A stretch of DNA of 64,000 bases from Streptomyces sp. B93 (GCF_018070565.1 NZ_JAGPXL010000029.1:1-64000); one strand, 5' to 3'. Positions 7,664 to 15,951 are shown, counted from the stretch's first letter. Numbers and translations are program-made. Notes: generated by a model not told the origin, from the letters alone.

Positions 7664-8287
7664 TTACGCCAGGAGTCGCGCCCCCGCTTTCAGATCCGCG
7701 ACCAGCCCCTGGTACGCGCCCTCCCGGTCCTCCGCCCGCAGCACGGCTGGGGGCACCTCCCTGCTCGAGCGAAGCCGAGAGCTTGGGGGAGGATGCACGG
7801 TCGGCACCAGCCGCTCCGGGCGCCCGTGGATCTCCTCCTCCAGCACCGTCCCGCGCACCCGCGTCACCCGGAACGACGACCCCAGCAGCGCCTTGCCCGC
7901 CGTGGCACCCAGCACCACGACCAGCTTCGGCTCCACCAGCGCCGGCTCCGCCGCGAGCCACGGCCCGCACGCGGTCATCTCCCGCAGACTGGGCGCCTTG
8001 TGGATACGCCGCTTACGGGGCTCGGCCCGGGTGAACTTGAAGTGCTTCACGGCGTTGGTGACATACGCCTCACCGGGATCGATGCCCGTCTCCGCCAACG
8101 CCCGGCCGAGCAGCTTCCCGGCGGGCGAACGGCTTCCCCTGCCGGTCCTCCTGATCCCCGGGCTGCTCCCCCAGTTGCAGGGGACACCCCGACAGCCGGA
8201 GGCGGCGCGCCGGAGGGCCGCCAGATCCCCACCGTCGGGAACAAAGGGCTCGGCGGTGTAGGCATCCTCAGGCGCCTTGGCAGTCAT
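7664..8287 (-). pseudogene. udgX: Damaged udgX (uracil-DNA glycosylase superfamily)
   Basis: An open 207-codon frame clearly derived from UdgX. It retains YVTNAVKHFKF and the family-diagnostic KRRIH loop followed by APSLRE, plus VVLGATAGKALLG and FRVTRVRG. Two lesions hit functional motifs. Near the N-terminus the active-site GEQPGDQED sequence is present only in another frame (about 8124-8180), roughly 23 residues that normally precede it are missing, and the frame is restored by a second small deletion before PAGKLLGRAL. Near the C-terminus, a hairpin repeat adds 13 codons inside TVHP/SAVLR, the second catalytic loop. A working glycosylase is unlikely. The reading of the deletions rests on remembered family sequence, not an alignment. 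Confidence 0.75.
7747..7792. repeat. Short hairpin-forming Streptomyces interspersed repeat inside udgX
   Basis: The segment runs from CTGGGGGCACCTCCC through CTCGAGCGAAGCCGAG to CTTGGGGGAGG. It has outer arms CCTCCC/GGGAGG (7756-7761 and 7787-7792) and inner arms CTCG/CGAG (7764-7767 and 7776-7779). It resembles a small palindromic element that I recall recurring in Streptomyces genomes. Here it interrupts coding sequence and adds 39 bases in frame between the codons of TVHP and AVLRA. Only this one copy was seen in the window. Confidence 0.65.
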
Positions 8288-8330
8288 GCGGCCCGAGTAC
8301 CCCCCTCGGGGCGCGGGACCGTACCGAAAA

Positions 8331-9494
8331 TCAAACCCTCATCGGCTGAGGCATCTCCCTGCGCCCCGCCTCGGCCCCGTCGTATTCCCGGATCACCTCG
8401 TACCGCGTGTTCCGCTCCACCGGCCGGAACCCCGCGTCCCGGATCAGCTCCAGCAGATCGTCCCGGGTCAGCTTGTTCGGCGTCCCGTAGTTGTCCGCGT
8501 CGTGCGTGATCTTGTACTCGACGACCGACCCGTCCATGTCGTCCGCGCCGTGCTGGAGCGCGAACTGCGCGGTCTGGAGCCCATGCATCACCCAGAACAC
8601 CTTCACATGCCGCACGTTGTCGAACAGCAGCCGCGACACCGCGAAGGTCTTCAGCGCCTCCGCCGGGGTCGCCATCGTCGTCCGCTCCTGGAGCCGGTTG
8701 CGTACCTTGCCGTCCTTCATGTCGACGAAGTCGTGCTGGTAGCGCAGCGGGATGAAGACCTGGAAGCCACCGGTCTCGTCCTGGAGTTCCCGCAGCCGCA
8801 GCACGTGGTCCACACGGTGGCGGGGCTCCTCGATATGGCCGTAGAGCATGGTGCACGGGGTCTTCAACCCCTTCTCGTGCGCCAGCCGGTGGATGCGCGA
8901 CCAGTCCTCCCAGTGGGTGCGGTGGTCGACGATGTGCTGCCGGACCTCCCAGTCGAAGATCTCCGCGCCCCCGCCCGTGAGGGATTCGAGCCCCGCGTCG
9001 ATCAGCTCGTCCAGGATCTCGCTCGCGCTCAGCCCCGAGATCGTCTCGAAGTGGTGGATCTCGGTGGCGGTGAAGGCCTTCAGGGACACGTCCGGAAGGG
9101 CCGCCTTCAGCTCCCGCAGCGAGCGCGGGTAGTACCGCCACGGCAGGTTGGGGTGCAGCCCGTTGACGATGTGCAGCTCGGTGAGGTTCTCGCCCTCCAT
9201 CGCCTTGGCGAGCTTCACCGCCTCCTCGATGCGCATCGTGTACGCGTCCTTCTCGCCCGGCTTGCGCTGGAACGAGCAGTAGGCGCAGGACGCCGTGCAC
9301 ACGTTGGTCATGTTGAGGTGCCGGTTGACGTTGAAGTGGACGACGTCGCCGTTCTTCCGCGTCCGCACCTCGTGCGCGAGGCCGCCCAGCCAGGCCAGGT
9401 CGTCCGACTCGTACAGCGCGATGCCGTCCTGACGGGTCAGCCGCTCACCGGAGCGGACCTTCTCCTCCAGCTCGCGCTTGAGCCCGACGTCCAT
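8331..9494 (-). CDS. mqnE: Aminofutalosine synthase MqnE (radical SAM)
   Basis: 387 residues from the ATG at 9494 (GAGG 7 bases upstream); the frame is open further upstream without homology. Cys66, Cys70 and Cys73 in CTASCAYC form the CxxxCxxC iron-sulfur site of radical SAM enzymes, followed by QRKPGEKDAYTM. The length and sequence fit MqnE, which joins 3-[(1-carboxyvinyl)oxy]benzoate to an S-adenosylmethionine-derived adenosyl group in the futalosine route to menaquinone. UbiX-, UbiA- and UbiD-like genes nearby support the pathway. MqnC is the main alternative, but the neighbours and N-terminus favour MqnE. Confidence 0.88.
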   Translation of the reverse strand: MDVGLKRELEEKVRSGERLTRQDGIALYESDDLAWLGGLAHEVRTRKNGDVVHFNVNRHLNMTNVCTASCAYCSFQRKPGEKDAYTMRIEEAVKLAKAMEGENLTELHIVNGLHPNLPWRYYPRSLRELKAALPDVSLKAFTATEIHHFETISGLSASEILDELIDAGLESLTGGGAEIFDWEVRQHIVDHRTHWEDWSRIHRLAHEKGLKTPCTMLYGHIEEPRHRVDHVLRLRELQDETGGFQVFIPLRYQHDFVDMKDGKVRNRLQERTTMATPAEALKTFAVSRLLFDNVRHVKVFWVMHGLQTAQFALQHGADDMDGSVVEYKITHDADNYGTPNKLTRDDLLELIRDAGFRPVERNTRYEVIREYDGAEAGRREMPQPMRV

Positions 9495-9542
9495 ACGACA
9501 CCTCTTTCTGTGACCGACTCCGACAACCGTACGCCCCACCGG

Positions 9543-9998
9543 TCAGACCTCCTCGGGCAGCTCACCCACCCGGTTCTCCCACTTCGTGGACAGCACGATC
9601 GTGGTACGGGTCCGGGAGACGCCCTTGGTGCCGGACAGCCGCCGGATGATCCGCTCCAGGCCGTCCACGTCGCTGGCCCGCACCTTGAGCATGTACGAGT
9701 CGTCACCGGCGATGAACCAGCAGTCCTCGATCTCCGAGAGGTCCTTCATCCGGCGGGCCACGTCCTCGTGGTCGGTGGCGTCGGAGAGCGAGATACCGAT
9801 CAGGGCGGTGACGCCGAGGCCGAGCGAGGCGGCGTTCACGGTGGCCCGGTAACCGGTGATGACACCCGCCGCCTCCAGCCGGTTGATCCGGTCGGTGACG
9901 CTGGGGCCCGACAGCCCGACGAGGCGCCCCAGCTCCGCGTAGGAGGCCCGGCCGTTCTCCCTCAGGGCCTGGATGAGCTGCCTGTCCACCGCGTCCAT
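9543..9998 (-). CDS. Lrp/AsnC family transcriptional regulator
   Basis: 151 residues. The N-terminal helix-turn-helix contains YAELGRLVGLSGPSVTDRINRLE. A C-terminal RAM (ACT-like) ligand domain follows, with CWFIAGDDSYMLKVRASDVDG split over about 90-115. It lies between mqnE and the UbiX-like gene on the same strand and is probably part of that transcription unit. Lrp-type proteins sense amino acids or related small molecules; the effector here is unknown. Control of the menaquinone genes is suggested only by position. Confidence 0.85.
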   Translation of the reverse strand: MDAVDRQLIQALRENGRASYAELGRLVGLSGPSVTDRINRLEAAGVITGYRATVNAASLGLGVTALIGISLSDATDHEDVARRMKDLSEIEDCWFIAGDDSYMLKVRASDVDGLERIIRRLSGTKGVSRTRTTIVLSTKWENRVGELPEEV

Positions 9999-10073
9999 GC
10001 GATCGAAGCCTTCCGCTGAAGAGTCTGAAAAAGTTCGGGTGGATCCGAGGATCCGGGTGAGTCGCAGGAGAGG

Positions 10074-10763
10074 TCAGTGCGGATCCGGGTGACCGGCGCC
10101 ACCACCGCCGCCGAGTTCACCGCTCCAGCGCTGGTACAGCCGGTGCGGCACACCGACCGTGTCCAGCACCCGCCCGGCGACGAAGTCGACGAGGTCCTGG
10201 ATGTGCGTCGCCCCGGCGTAGAAGGCGGGCGAGGTCGGTACGACGGTCGCCCCGGCGTCGTCCAGGGCGACGAGGTTGCGCAGCGTCTGCCCGTTCAGCG
10301 GCGACTCCCGCACCGCCACGGCCAACGGCCGCCGCTCCTTCAGCGTCACGCTCGCCGCCCGCTGCAACAGGTCCTTGGACAGGCCCAGGGCGACACCCGC
10401 GACGCACGCCGTCGAGGCGGGCACGATCAGCATCCCCTTGGCCGGGTACGACCCCGAGGACGGCCCCGCCGCCAGGTCCCCGGCACGCCAGTACCGTACG
10501 GCCGCGAGGTCCACCGCGAACGTCCCCGGCTTCCCGTCGGCCCCCCGGGCCAGCCATTGCGCGAGGTCGTCCCGCCAGTGGGCGTCCCGGAACGAGATCC
10601 CCGTCTCGTCGAGCAGCGTGAGCCGCGCGGCCCGGCTGACCACCAGGTCGACGCTCTCCCCGGCCTCCAGCAGCGCCCGCAGCACGGCAGCCGCATACGG
10701 CGTCCCGGATGCTCCGGAGACCCCCACGATCCAAGGCGCGCGCTGCGTTTCTCCTGCGTTCAC
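10074..10763 (-). CDS. mqnL: UbiX-like flavin prenyltransferase (menaquinone pathway)
   Basis: 229 residues from a GTG at 10763; upstream in-frame sequence lacks homology. The N-terminal FMN-binding GVSGASGTPYAAAVLRALL is followed by KGMLIVPASTACVAGVALGLSKDLLQRAA and the LKERRPLAVAVRE motif, all typical of UbiX. It makes prenylated FMN for a UbiD partner, here most likely the UbiD-like gene at 14087-15544. The two are separated by an unrelated regulator module, which is unusual. The symbol mqnL is used for the futalosine-pathway UbiX; the biochemical function is inferred from family and context. Confidence 0.85.
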   Translation of the reverse strand: MNAGETQRAPWIVGVSGASGTPYAAAVLRALLEAGESVDLVVSRAARLTLLDETGISFRDAHWRDDLAQWLARGADGKPGTFAVDLAAVRYWRAGDLAAGPSSGSYPAKGMLIVPASTACVAGVALGLSKDLLQRAASVTLKERRPLAVAVRESPLNGQTLRNLVALDDAGATVVPTSPAFYAGATHIQDLVDFVAGRVLDTVGVPHRLYQRWSGELGGGGGAGHPDPH

Positions 10764-10821
10764 ATCTTGAGCGTACCGGCGGACGGGACAAGCCCGGCGT
10801 CCGGACCGGCCACGCGGGGCC

Positions 10822-11691
10822 TCAGGCGGTGAAACAGCGCTCCGGTCCCCCGTCGGCGGGCAGCAGACAGGCTTCGGCTCCCTCCGGGGCGCCACCGGTC
10901 ATCCGGGTGTAGACATAGCCGTCGGCGTCGTGCCGGTCCCGGACGACGGCCTGCCGGGTCGGACGGCCGGGCACCCGCAGCTCGATCCGGTCGCCGTCCT
11001 GGGCGAGCCACACCCGCGCCCAGAGCGCCCCGCAGTGCGCGCTGTGCCGGATCTCCATCCGGGCCCCACCGGGGAACGCCGCCTCCGCCACGGCCCCGAA
11101 GTCGGTGCCCGGTGTCGTACAGCCCTGGGACTCGGGGTCCTCCCCGTCGCAGGCCGCGCCCCGGCAACCGGGCGGGGCCACGGTGGGCTCGGCAGCGGAC
11201 TCACGGACGTACGGCATGGCCGTGAACACGGCGGCGGAGAGCAGCAGGGAGGCCCCGACCGGCCACCAGCAGCGCACGACCCGGCGCCAGGGACGCCGGT
11301 ACGGCGACACCACGGCCTCCGGTTCCGGGTCCTCGGACGCCAGGGCGGCCACGCCCTCGGTGTCTCCCCCCGGCGGCACCGCCGACGGCTCCCCGCCCTC
11401 GGTCCGCGCGTCCCGCTCCCCGGCGACCGGTGCCGGACCGGGACCGCCCTCGCGCTCCGCCTCGGCGACCTCCCACAGCGCCAGCAGCCGCGTCGGTGAC
11501 TCCCCGGTGAGGGCGCACAGTTCGGCCACCGCCTGGCGGGGCGGCAGGTTGCGTCCGCTCAGATAGCGGTGCCAGGCCGACTTGCTGACCGACGTGCGCT
11601 CGGCCAGGACCCCCAGACTGAGCCCGGCCCGTTTCCGCAGGGCCACCAGCTCCCGTGCGAGCCGGTCCAGTTCCGTGCGCGGCCCGCTCAA
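10822..11691 (-). CDS. Membrane-anchored XRE regulator with DUF2690 domain
   Basis: 289 residues from a TTG at 11691 that overlaps the upstream TGA (TTGA) with GGGAGGT 9 bases before it, so it is translationally coupled to the XRE gene at 11688-12458. An XRE helix-turn-helix lies at about 8-60 (LSLGVLAERTSVSKSAWHRYLSGR). A Pro/Gly/Glu-rich linker follows, then one transmembrane segment (WWPVGASLLLSAAVFTAM). The C-terminal DUF2690 domain is Cys-containing (CRGAAC, CTTPGTDFG, HCGALW). The topology predicts DNA binding inside and sensing outside the membrane. The ligand is unknown. Confidence 0.8.
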   Translation of the reverse strand: MSGPRTELDRLARELVALRKRAGLSLGVLAERTSVSKSAWHRYLSGRNLPPRQAVAELCALTGESPTRLLALWEVAEAEREGGPGPAPVAGERDARTEGGEPSAVPPGGDTEGVAALASEDPEPEAVVSPYRRPWRRVVRCWWPVGASLLLSAAVFTAMPYVRESAAEPTVAPPGCRGAACDGEDPESQGCTTPGTDFGAVAEAAFPGGARMEIRHSAHCGALWARVWLAQDGDRIELRVPGRPTRQAVVRDRHDADGYVYTRMTGGAPEGAEACLLPADGGPERCFTA

Positions 11692-12458
11692 CGGCGCAGC
11701 ACCTCCCAGGTGTGCTCGCCGATGACCCCGTCGACCACCAGACCGCCGTGGTCCTCCTGGAAGCGTTTGACGGCGCGTTCGGTCATCGCGTCGTAGGCGC
11801 CGTCGACCTCCGCGACCGAGTAACCGTGGTACTCCAGCAGGCACTGCGCCTCCACCACGTCCCAGCTGGTCAGCACCTGGTGCAGATACGCCCGCCGGGT
11901 GTCGCTGTAACCGGCGGTGAGCCAGGCGCCGTTGCGGGTCACGGGGCAGTCGTAGCTGACACCGGCCCGGAAGGTGAACCCGCCGCCCGCGGCCACGTCA
12001 CCGGCACGGTCCCAGGTGGCGGCGACCCCCGCCGCCGTACCCGCCAGGATCAGTCCGGATATCAGGTAGGGAGCCCGCAGCCGGGCCCAGGCGCCCAGCT
12101 GGGAGGCCCGTCTTCGAGGCGCTGCACCGTCCGGCTCGTCCGCCCCTTCCGAAGCAGACGGCGCAGATGGCACGGCCCCCGGCGACGCGGAGCGCTGCCA
12201 GTCGCCGGCGGCGAGCGTCTGGAGCTGCCCCAGGGCCCGGCCGTCCTCACCCGCCAGCGCGGCCAGTTCCGCGACCGCCTCGGACGGCGGCGGCATCTTC
12301 CCGTTGAGATACCGCTCCCACGACGACCGGCTGTAACTGGTACGTCTCTCCAGAGCCGACAGGCTCAGCCCCGTGCGGTCCTTCAGCTGCCGCATGCGGG
12401 TCACCAACCGGTGGGCGTGCGGGCTGAGTCCGTCGGGCAGCGGCCTCCACGACGCCAT
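11688..12458 (-). CDS. Membrane-anchored XRE regulator with peptidoglycan-binding domain
   Basis: 256 residues from the ATG at 12458 with GAGAGGA upstream. An XRE helix-turn-helix (about 12-62, LSLSALERRTSYSRSSWERYLNGK) is followed by a linker and one transmembrane helix (LISGLILAGTAAGVAATW). An extracellular PG_binding_1 domain ends the protein (LLEYHGYSVAEVDGAYD..TERAVKRFQ..DGVIGEHTWEVL). It is the first gene of a coupled pair and diverges from a secreted protein with the same C-terminal fold. The architecture suggests a one-component sensor of cell-wall fragments; this is inference. Confidence 0.82.
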   Translation of the reverse strand: MASWRPLPDGLSPHAHRLVTRMRQLKDRTGLSLSALERRTSYSRSSWERYLNGKMPPPSEAVAELAALAGEDGRALGQLQTLAAGDWQRSASPGAVPSAPSASEGADEPDGAAPRRRASQLGAWARLRAPYLISGLILAGTAAGVAATWDRAGDVAAGGGFTFRAGVSYDCPVTRNGAWLTAGYSDTRRAYLHQVLTSWDVVEAQCLLEYHGYSVAEVDGAYDAMTERAVKRFQEDHGGLVVDGVIGEHTWEVLRR

Positions 12459-12553
12459 GACAGACGAGTCCTCTCCCTCGGAACCTGCCTCAGGCCCTCT
12501 GCACTGGCCTGTCCCCCCAGCGGCCGCGCACCCGAACCGTCCCAGCCCGTGCC

Positions 12554-12628
12554 CCGGGACGTACCAGCCCGGCCAAGTCCCCGCAGGTGAGCGGCGAGGA
12601 CGTCCCAGAGACACCCGGGACGTCCCGG
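12554..12628. promoter_or_regulatory. Three GGGACGTCCC-like palindromes in the divergent promoter
   Basis: CCGGGACGTACC (12554-12565), GGACGTCC (12598-12605) and the perfect 14-base palindrome CCGGGACGTCCCGG (12615-12628) lie between the XRE-PG-binding regulator and the secreted protein. Their centres are 41 and 20 bases apart, close to four and two helical turns, so bound dimers would sit on the same face of the DNA. They are the best operator candidates for the two XRE proteins. The sites are seen; binding is inferred. Confidence 0.55.
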
Positions 12629-12738
12629 ATGATATCGCCGCCCGTCACACCGAGGACAGGCTGACCTCACTTCCGGACCGCCACCCGCCCCGCGTGCCGG
12701 CGGTCCGTCACTTCCTCTCACCCGAAGGCAGGAGAGAC

Positions 12739-13128
12739 ATGAACGCACGATCCCGGCTGGCGCTGCTGGTCGCCTCCGCGGGCCTCCTTTCAGGAGCCGC
12801 CACAGCCGTCGCACCGACCGCGTACGCCGCGGACGACACCTGCTACACGCGCAGCACGATCGGGCTGACGTGCGACTACGACTACGGCAGGAAGTGGGCG
12901 GAGTACGGCAGCAAGGGCCTCCACGTGAAGGAGATCCAGGCGCTGATCAACGGCACGACGAACTACCGCAACACCTCCGGCGGGTCGCGGCTCACCGTCG
13001 ACGGCGACTTCGGACCGGCCACCGAGCGCGCGGTGCGCTGGTTCCAGCGCACCTACCTCGGCGCCTCCGCCGTCGACGGCATCGTCGGCCCCAACACCTG
13101 GCACGCCCTGCGCGGCTGGCGCTACTGA
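12739..13128 (+). CDS. Secreted peptidoglycan-binding domain protein
   Basis: 129 residues from the ATG at 12739, directly after GGCAGGAGAGAC; upstream in-frame codons have no homology. It has a signal peptide (positive NARSR, hydrophobic LALLVASAGLLSGAATAV, cleavage near AYA-AD). The mature protein has a Cys pair (CYTR, TCDYDY) and a PG_binding_1 domain (GLHVKEIQALIN..VDGDFGPATERAVRWFQ..DGIVGPNTWHALRG). No catalytic domain is present. It could be a wall-bound ligand or decoy for the divergent XRE-PG-binding sensor; this is inferred from the shared fold and layout. Confidence 0.85.
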   Translation: MNARSRLALLVASAGLLSGAATAVAPTAYAADDTCYTRSTIGLTCDYDYGRKWAEYGSKGLHVKEIQALINGTTNYRNTSGGSRLTVDGDFGPATERAVRWFQRTYLGASAVDGIVGPNTWHALRGWRY

Positions 13129-13184
13129 CCCGTCTCCAGACCTCGGACAGCAACCGGACCCAGACCTCGGGACAGCAGGGGGAC

Positions 13185-14090
13185 TCAGACCGTCAGCCCC
13201 CGCACCAGCAGGTCGAGGAGGGCGCAGGCGAACAGGGCGATGCCGATGAAGCCGTTGACGCTGAAGAACGCCCTGTTCAGGCGGGACAGGTCATGGGGGC
13301 GGACGATGGAGTGCTCGTAGACGAAGGCGCCCGCGACGATCAGCAGGCCCAGCCAGAAGAAGGCGCCCGCGCCGGTGGCGACGGCGTACCAGACGAAGAG
13401 GGCCGTCGTCACCAAGTGGCAGGCGCGGGCGCCCCAGATGGCCGCCGGGATGCCGAAGCGGGCCGGGACCGAGCGGACGCCGGTCTCGCGGTCGGTGTCG
13501 ACGTCCTGGCAGGCGTAGATCAGGTCGAAGCCGCCGATCCAGACGCCGACGGCGAGACCCAGGATCACCGCGTCCCAGGACCAGGACCCGGTGACGGCGA
13601 GCCAGCCGCCGATGGGGCCCATGGCCTGGGCGAGGCCGAGGATGGCCTGCGGGAAGTCCGTGAACCGCTTGCCGTACGGGTAGACGACCATCGGGACGAC
13701 CGCGACCGGCGCCAGCGCCAGGCACAGCGGGTTCAGCAGGGCCGCCGCGCCCAGGAAGACCGCCAGGGCGATCAGCGCGCCGGTCCAGGCGTGCCGTACC
13801 GACATCGCGCCGGTGACCAGTTCACGGTGGGCGGTGCGGGGGTTCCGGGCGTCGATCTCGCGGTCGATGATCCGGTTGGCGGCCATCGCGAAGGTGCGCA
13901 GGCCGACCATGGCGAGGGTGACCAGGAGCAGCCGCCCCCAGTGGATGTTCCTGTCCCACTCGTACATCGCGGTGAGGGTGGCGATGTAGGCGAAGGGGAG
14001 CGCGAAGACGGAGTGCTCGATCATCACGAGGCGCAGGAACGCCTTCGTGCGCCCCGGCTGCCGGGGGAGCGCCGCGGAAGCGGAGGTCAC
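13185..14090 (-). CDS. mqnP: UbiA-like prenyltransferase (menaquinone pathway)
   Basis: 301 residues from a GTG at 14090 that overlaps the UbiD-like gene's TGA (GTGA), with GGAAGGAG 9 bases upstream. Multi-pass membrane protein with the two Asp-rich UbiA motifs: NRIIDREIDARNPRTAHRE and CQDVDTDRETGVRSVPARFG. It transfers a polyprenyl chain from its diphosphate to the aromatic futalosine-pathway intermediate. Translational coupling to the decarboxylase supports a joint role late in menaquinone synthesis. The symbol mqnP follows usage for this pathway and is inferred from context. Confidence 0.87.
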   Translation of the reverse strand: MTSASAALPRQPGRTKAFLRLVMIEHSVFALPFAYIATLTAMYEWDRNIHWGRLLLVTLAMVGLRTFAMAANRIIDREIDARNPRTAHRELVTGAMSVRHAWTGALIALAVFLGAAALLNPLCLALAPVAVVPMVVYPYGKRFTDFPQAILGLAQAMGPIGGWLAVTGSWSWDAVILGLAVGVWIGGFDLIYACQDVDTDRETGVRSVPARFGIPAAIWGARACHLVTTALFVWYAVATGAGAFFWLGLLIVAGAFVYEHSIVRPHDLSRLNRAFFSVNGFIGIALFACALLDLLVRGLTV

Positions 14091-15544
14091 AGGCCGTACT
14101 CCTTCCAGCGGCGGTCGACCAGGGCCGCCGTGTCCGGGTCCGACTCCACCATGTCCGGCCAGCCCCCGTCGCGCGTGTACCCCTCCTCGGGCCACTTCTT
14201 CGTCGCGTCGATGCCCGCCTTGCCGCCCCAGAACTGCTGGTAGGAGGCGTGGTCCAGATGGTCGACGGGGCCTTCGACGAGGGTGAGGTCCCGGGCGTAG
14301 TCGGTGTTGCCGAGCGCCCGCCAGGCGACCTCGTGCAGGTCGTGGACGTCGCAGTCGCTGTCGACGACGATGATCAGCTTGGTCAGGGACATCATGTGCG
14401 CGCCCCAGATCGCGTGCATCGTCTTCTGCGCGTGCTTGGGGTACTTCTTGTCGATCGAGACGATCGCGCAGTTGTGGAAGCCGCCCGCCTCCGGCAGGTG
14501 GTAGTCCACGATGTCCGGAATGATGATCTTGAGGAGTGGCAGGAAGAACCGCTCCGTCGCCCGGCCCAGCGGCCCGTCCTCCGTCGGGGGCCGCCCCACC
14601 ACGATCGACTGGAGCAGCGGACGCTTGCGCATCGTCACACAGTCGATGGTCAGCGCGGGGAACGGCTCCTGCGGCGTGTAGAAGCCGGTGTGGTCGCCGA
14701 AGGGACCCTCGGGCAGCATCTCACCGGGCTCCAGCCACCCCTCCAGCACCACCTCCGCCTGCGCCGGGACCTGGAGCGGCACCGTCTTGCAGTCGACCAT
14801 CTCGATCCGCTTGCCCGCGAGGAACCCCGCGAACAGGTACTCGTCGATGTCACCGGGCAGCGGCGCGGTGGAGGCGTAGCTGACGGCCGGGGGGCAGCCG
14901 AAGGCGATCGCGACCGGCAGGCGCTCACCGCGCCGGGCCGCGACTTGGTAGTGGTTGCGGCTGTCCTTGTGGATCTGCCAGTGCATGCCGATGGTGCGCC
15001 GGTCGTGGCGCTGGAGGCGGTACAGACCGAGGTTGCGGACGCCCGACTCCGGGTCCTTGGTGTGGGTCAGCCCCAGGTTGAAGAACGACCCGCCGTCCTT
15101 CGGCCAGGTGAACAGCGCGGGCAGCTGCTCCAGATCGACGTCGTCGCCGGTCAGGACGGTCTCCTGCACCGGAGCGTCCCCGGACTTCACCTTCTTCGGC
15201 GGTACGTGCGTCATCGCGCCGAGCTTCCCGAAGGCCTCCCGCACCCCCACGAACCCGTGCGGCAGCTCCGGCTTCAGCAGCCCGCCGATCTTCTCCCCGA
15301 TGTCCGCGTACGACTTCAGCCCCAGCGCCTTCAGCAGCCTGCGGTCGGTGCCGAACACGTTCATCGCCAGGGGCATCGCCGAGCCCTTCACGTTCTCGAA
15401 GAGCAACGCCGGGCCGCCGGACTTCTGCACCCGGTCGACGATCTCCCCGACCTCCAGGTACGGATCCACCTCGGCCTTGATGCGCTTGAGGTCGCCCTCG
15501 CGCTCCAGAGCCCTGAGCAGCGAGCGAAGATCGTCGTAAGCCAT
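14087..15544 (-). CDS. mqnM: UbiD-like decarboxylase (menaquinone pathway)
   Basis: 485 residues from the ATG at 15544 (MAYDDLRSLLRALEREGDL); no strong ribosome binding site is evident. UbiD signatures include NLGLYRLQRHDRRTIGMHWQ in overlapping blocks, PLQVPAQAEVVLEGWLEPGE, EGPFGDHTGFYT (the Glu/Asp catalytic region) and VVDSDCDVHDLHEVAWR. It depends on prenylated FMN from a UbiX partner and decarboxylates the prenylated aromatic acid. It heads a two-gene unit with the UbiA-like gene, while the UbiX-like gene lies 3.3 kb further on beyond the XRE module. Confidence 0.87.
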   Translation of the reverse strand: MAYDDLRSLLRALEREGDLKRIKAEVDPYLEVGEIVDRVQKSGGPALLFENVKGSAMPLAMNVFGTDRRLLKALGLKSYADIGEKIGGLLKPELPHGFVGVREAFGKLGAMTHVPPKKVKSGDAPVQETVLTGDDVDLEQLPALFTWPKDGGSFFNLGLTHTKDPESGVRNLGLYRLQRHDRRTIGMHWQIHKDSRNHYQVAARRGERLPVAIAFGCPPAVSYASTAPLPGDIDEYLFAGFLAGKRIEMVDCKTVPLQVPAQAEVVLEGWLEPGEMLPEGPFGDHTGFYTPQEPFPALTIDCVTMRKRPLLQSIVVGRPPTEDGPLGRATERFFLPLLKIIIPDIVDYHLPEAGGFHNCAIVSIDKKYPKHAQKTMHAIWGAHMMSLTKLIIVVDSDCDVHDLHEVAWRALGNTDYARDLTLVEGPVDHLDHASYQQFWGGKAGIDATKKWPEEGYTRDGGWPDMVESDPDTAALVDRRWKEYGL

Positions 15545-15635
15545 GGGGACAAGTATTCCCGAGGGGCTACCCTGAACGTGTACCTGGGGGCCGCGTCCGC
15601 CGCCCTCGACCCCTTCGCTCCGCTGGAGAGGCCAC

Positions 15636-15944
15636 ATGCTGCGGGTGCTGATGTTCCTCGTGCCGCTGGCACTGAGCGTCTACGCGTTCATCGACTGCAT
15701 CAGCACGAAGGACGAGGACATCCGGCACATCCCCAAGCCCCTGTGGGCGATCCTCGTGCTGCTGTTCCCGCTGGTCGGGTCCATCTCCTGGCTGATCGCG
15801 GGCAAGAAGCGCAGCCCCGCCGCCGAGGGCTGGTCCGGCGTGCGCACGGGCCGCTCCCAGCAGTGGGTGGCCCCCGACGACAACCCCGACTTCCTGAAGT
15901 CCCTCAAGGACGACGAGGACGACGAGAAGAAGAAGCGGGACTAG
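15636..15944 (+). CDS. PLDc_N domain membrane protein
   Basis: 102 residues. Two transmembrane segments (about 4-22 and 37-59) flank the conserved turn [17 protein letters not shown], ending in a [13 protein letters not shown] motif. This is the PLDc_N (phospholipase D/nuclease N-terminal) family, despite the lack of any nuclease domain. The C-terminal 40 residues are hydrophilic and end in [11 protein letters not shown]. It diverges from the UbiD-like gene and precedes a LysR gene by 7 bases. Function unknown. Confidence 0.82.
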
Positions 15945-15951
15945 TCGGGCC

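Noticed and set aside
13133..13180. Imperfect direct repeat CAGACCTCGG(G)ACAGCA between the secreted PG-binding gene and ubiA-like gene
   Set aside because: Short, only two copies, and no hairpin or insertion features; probably chance or minor slippage.
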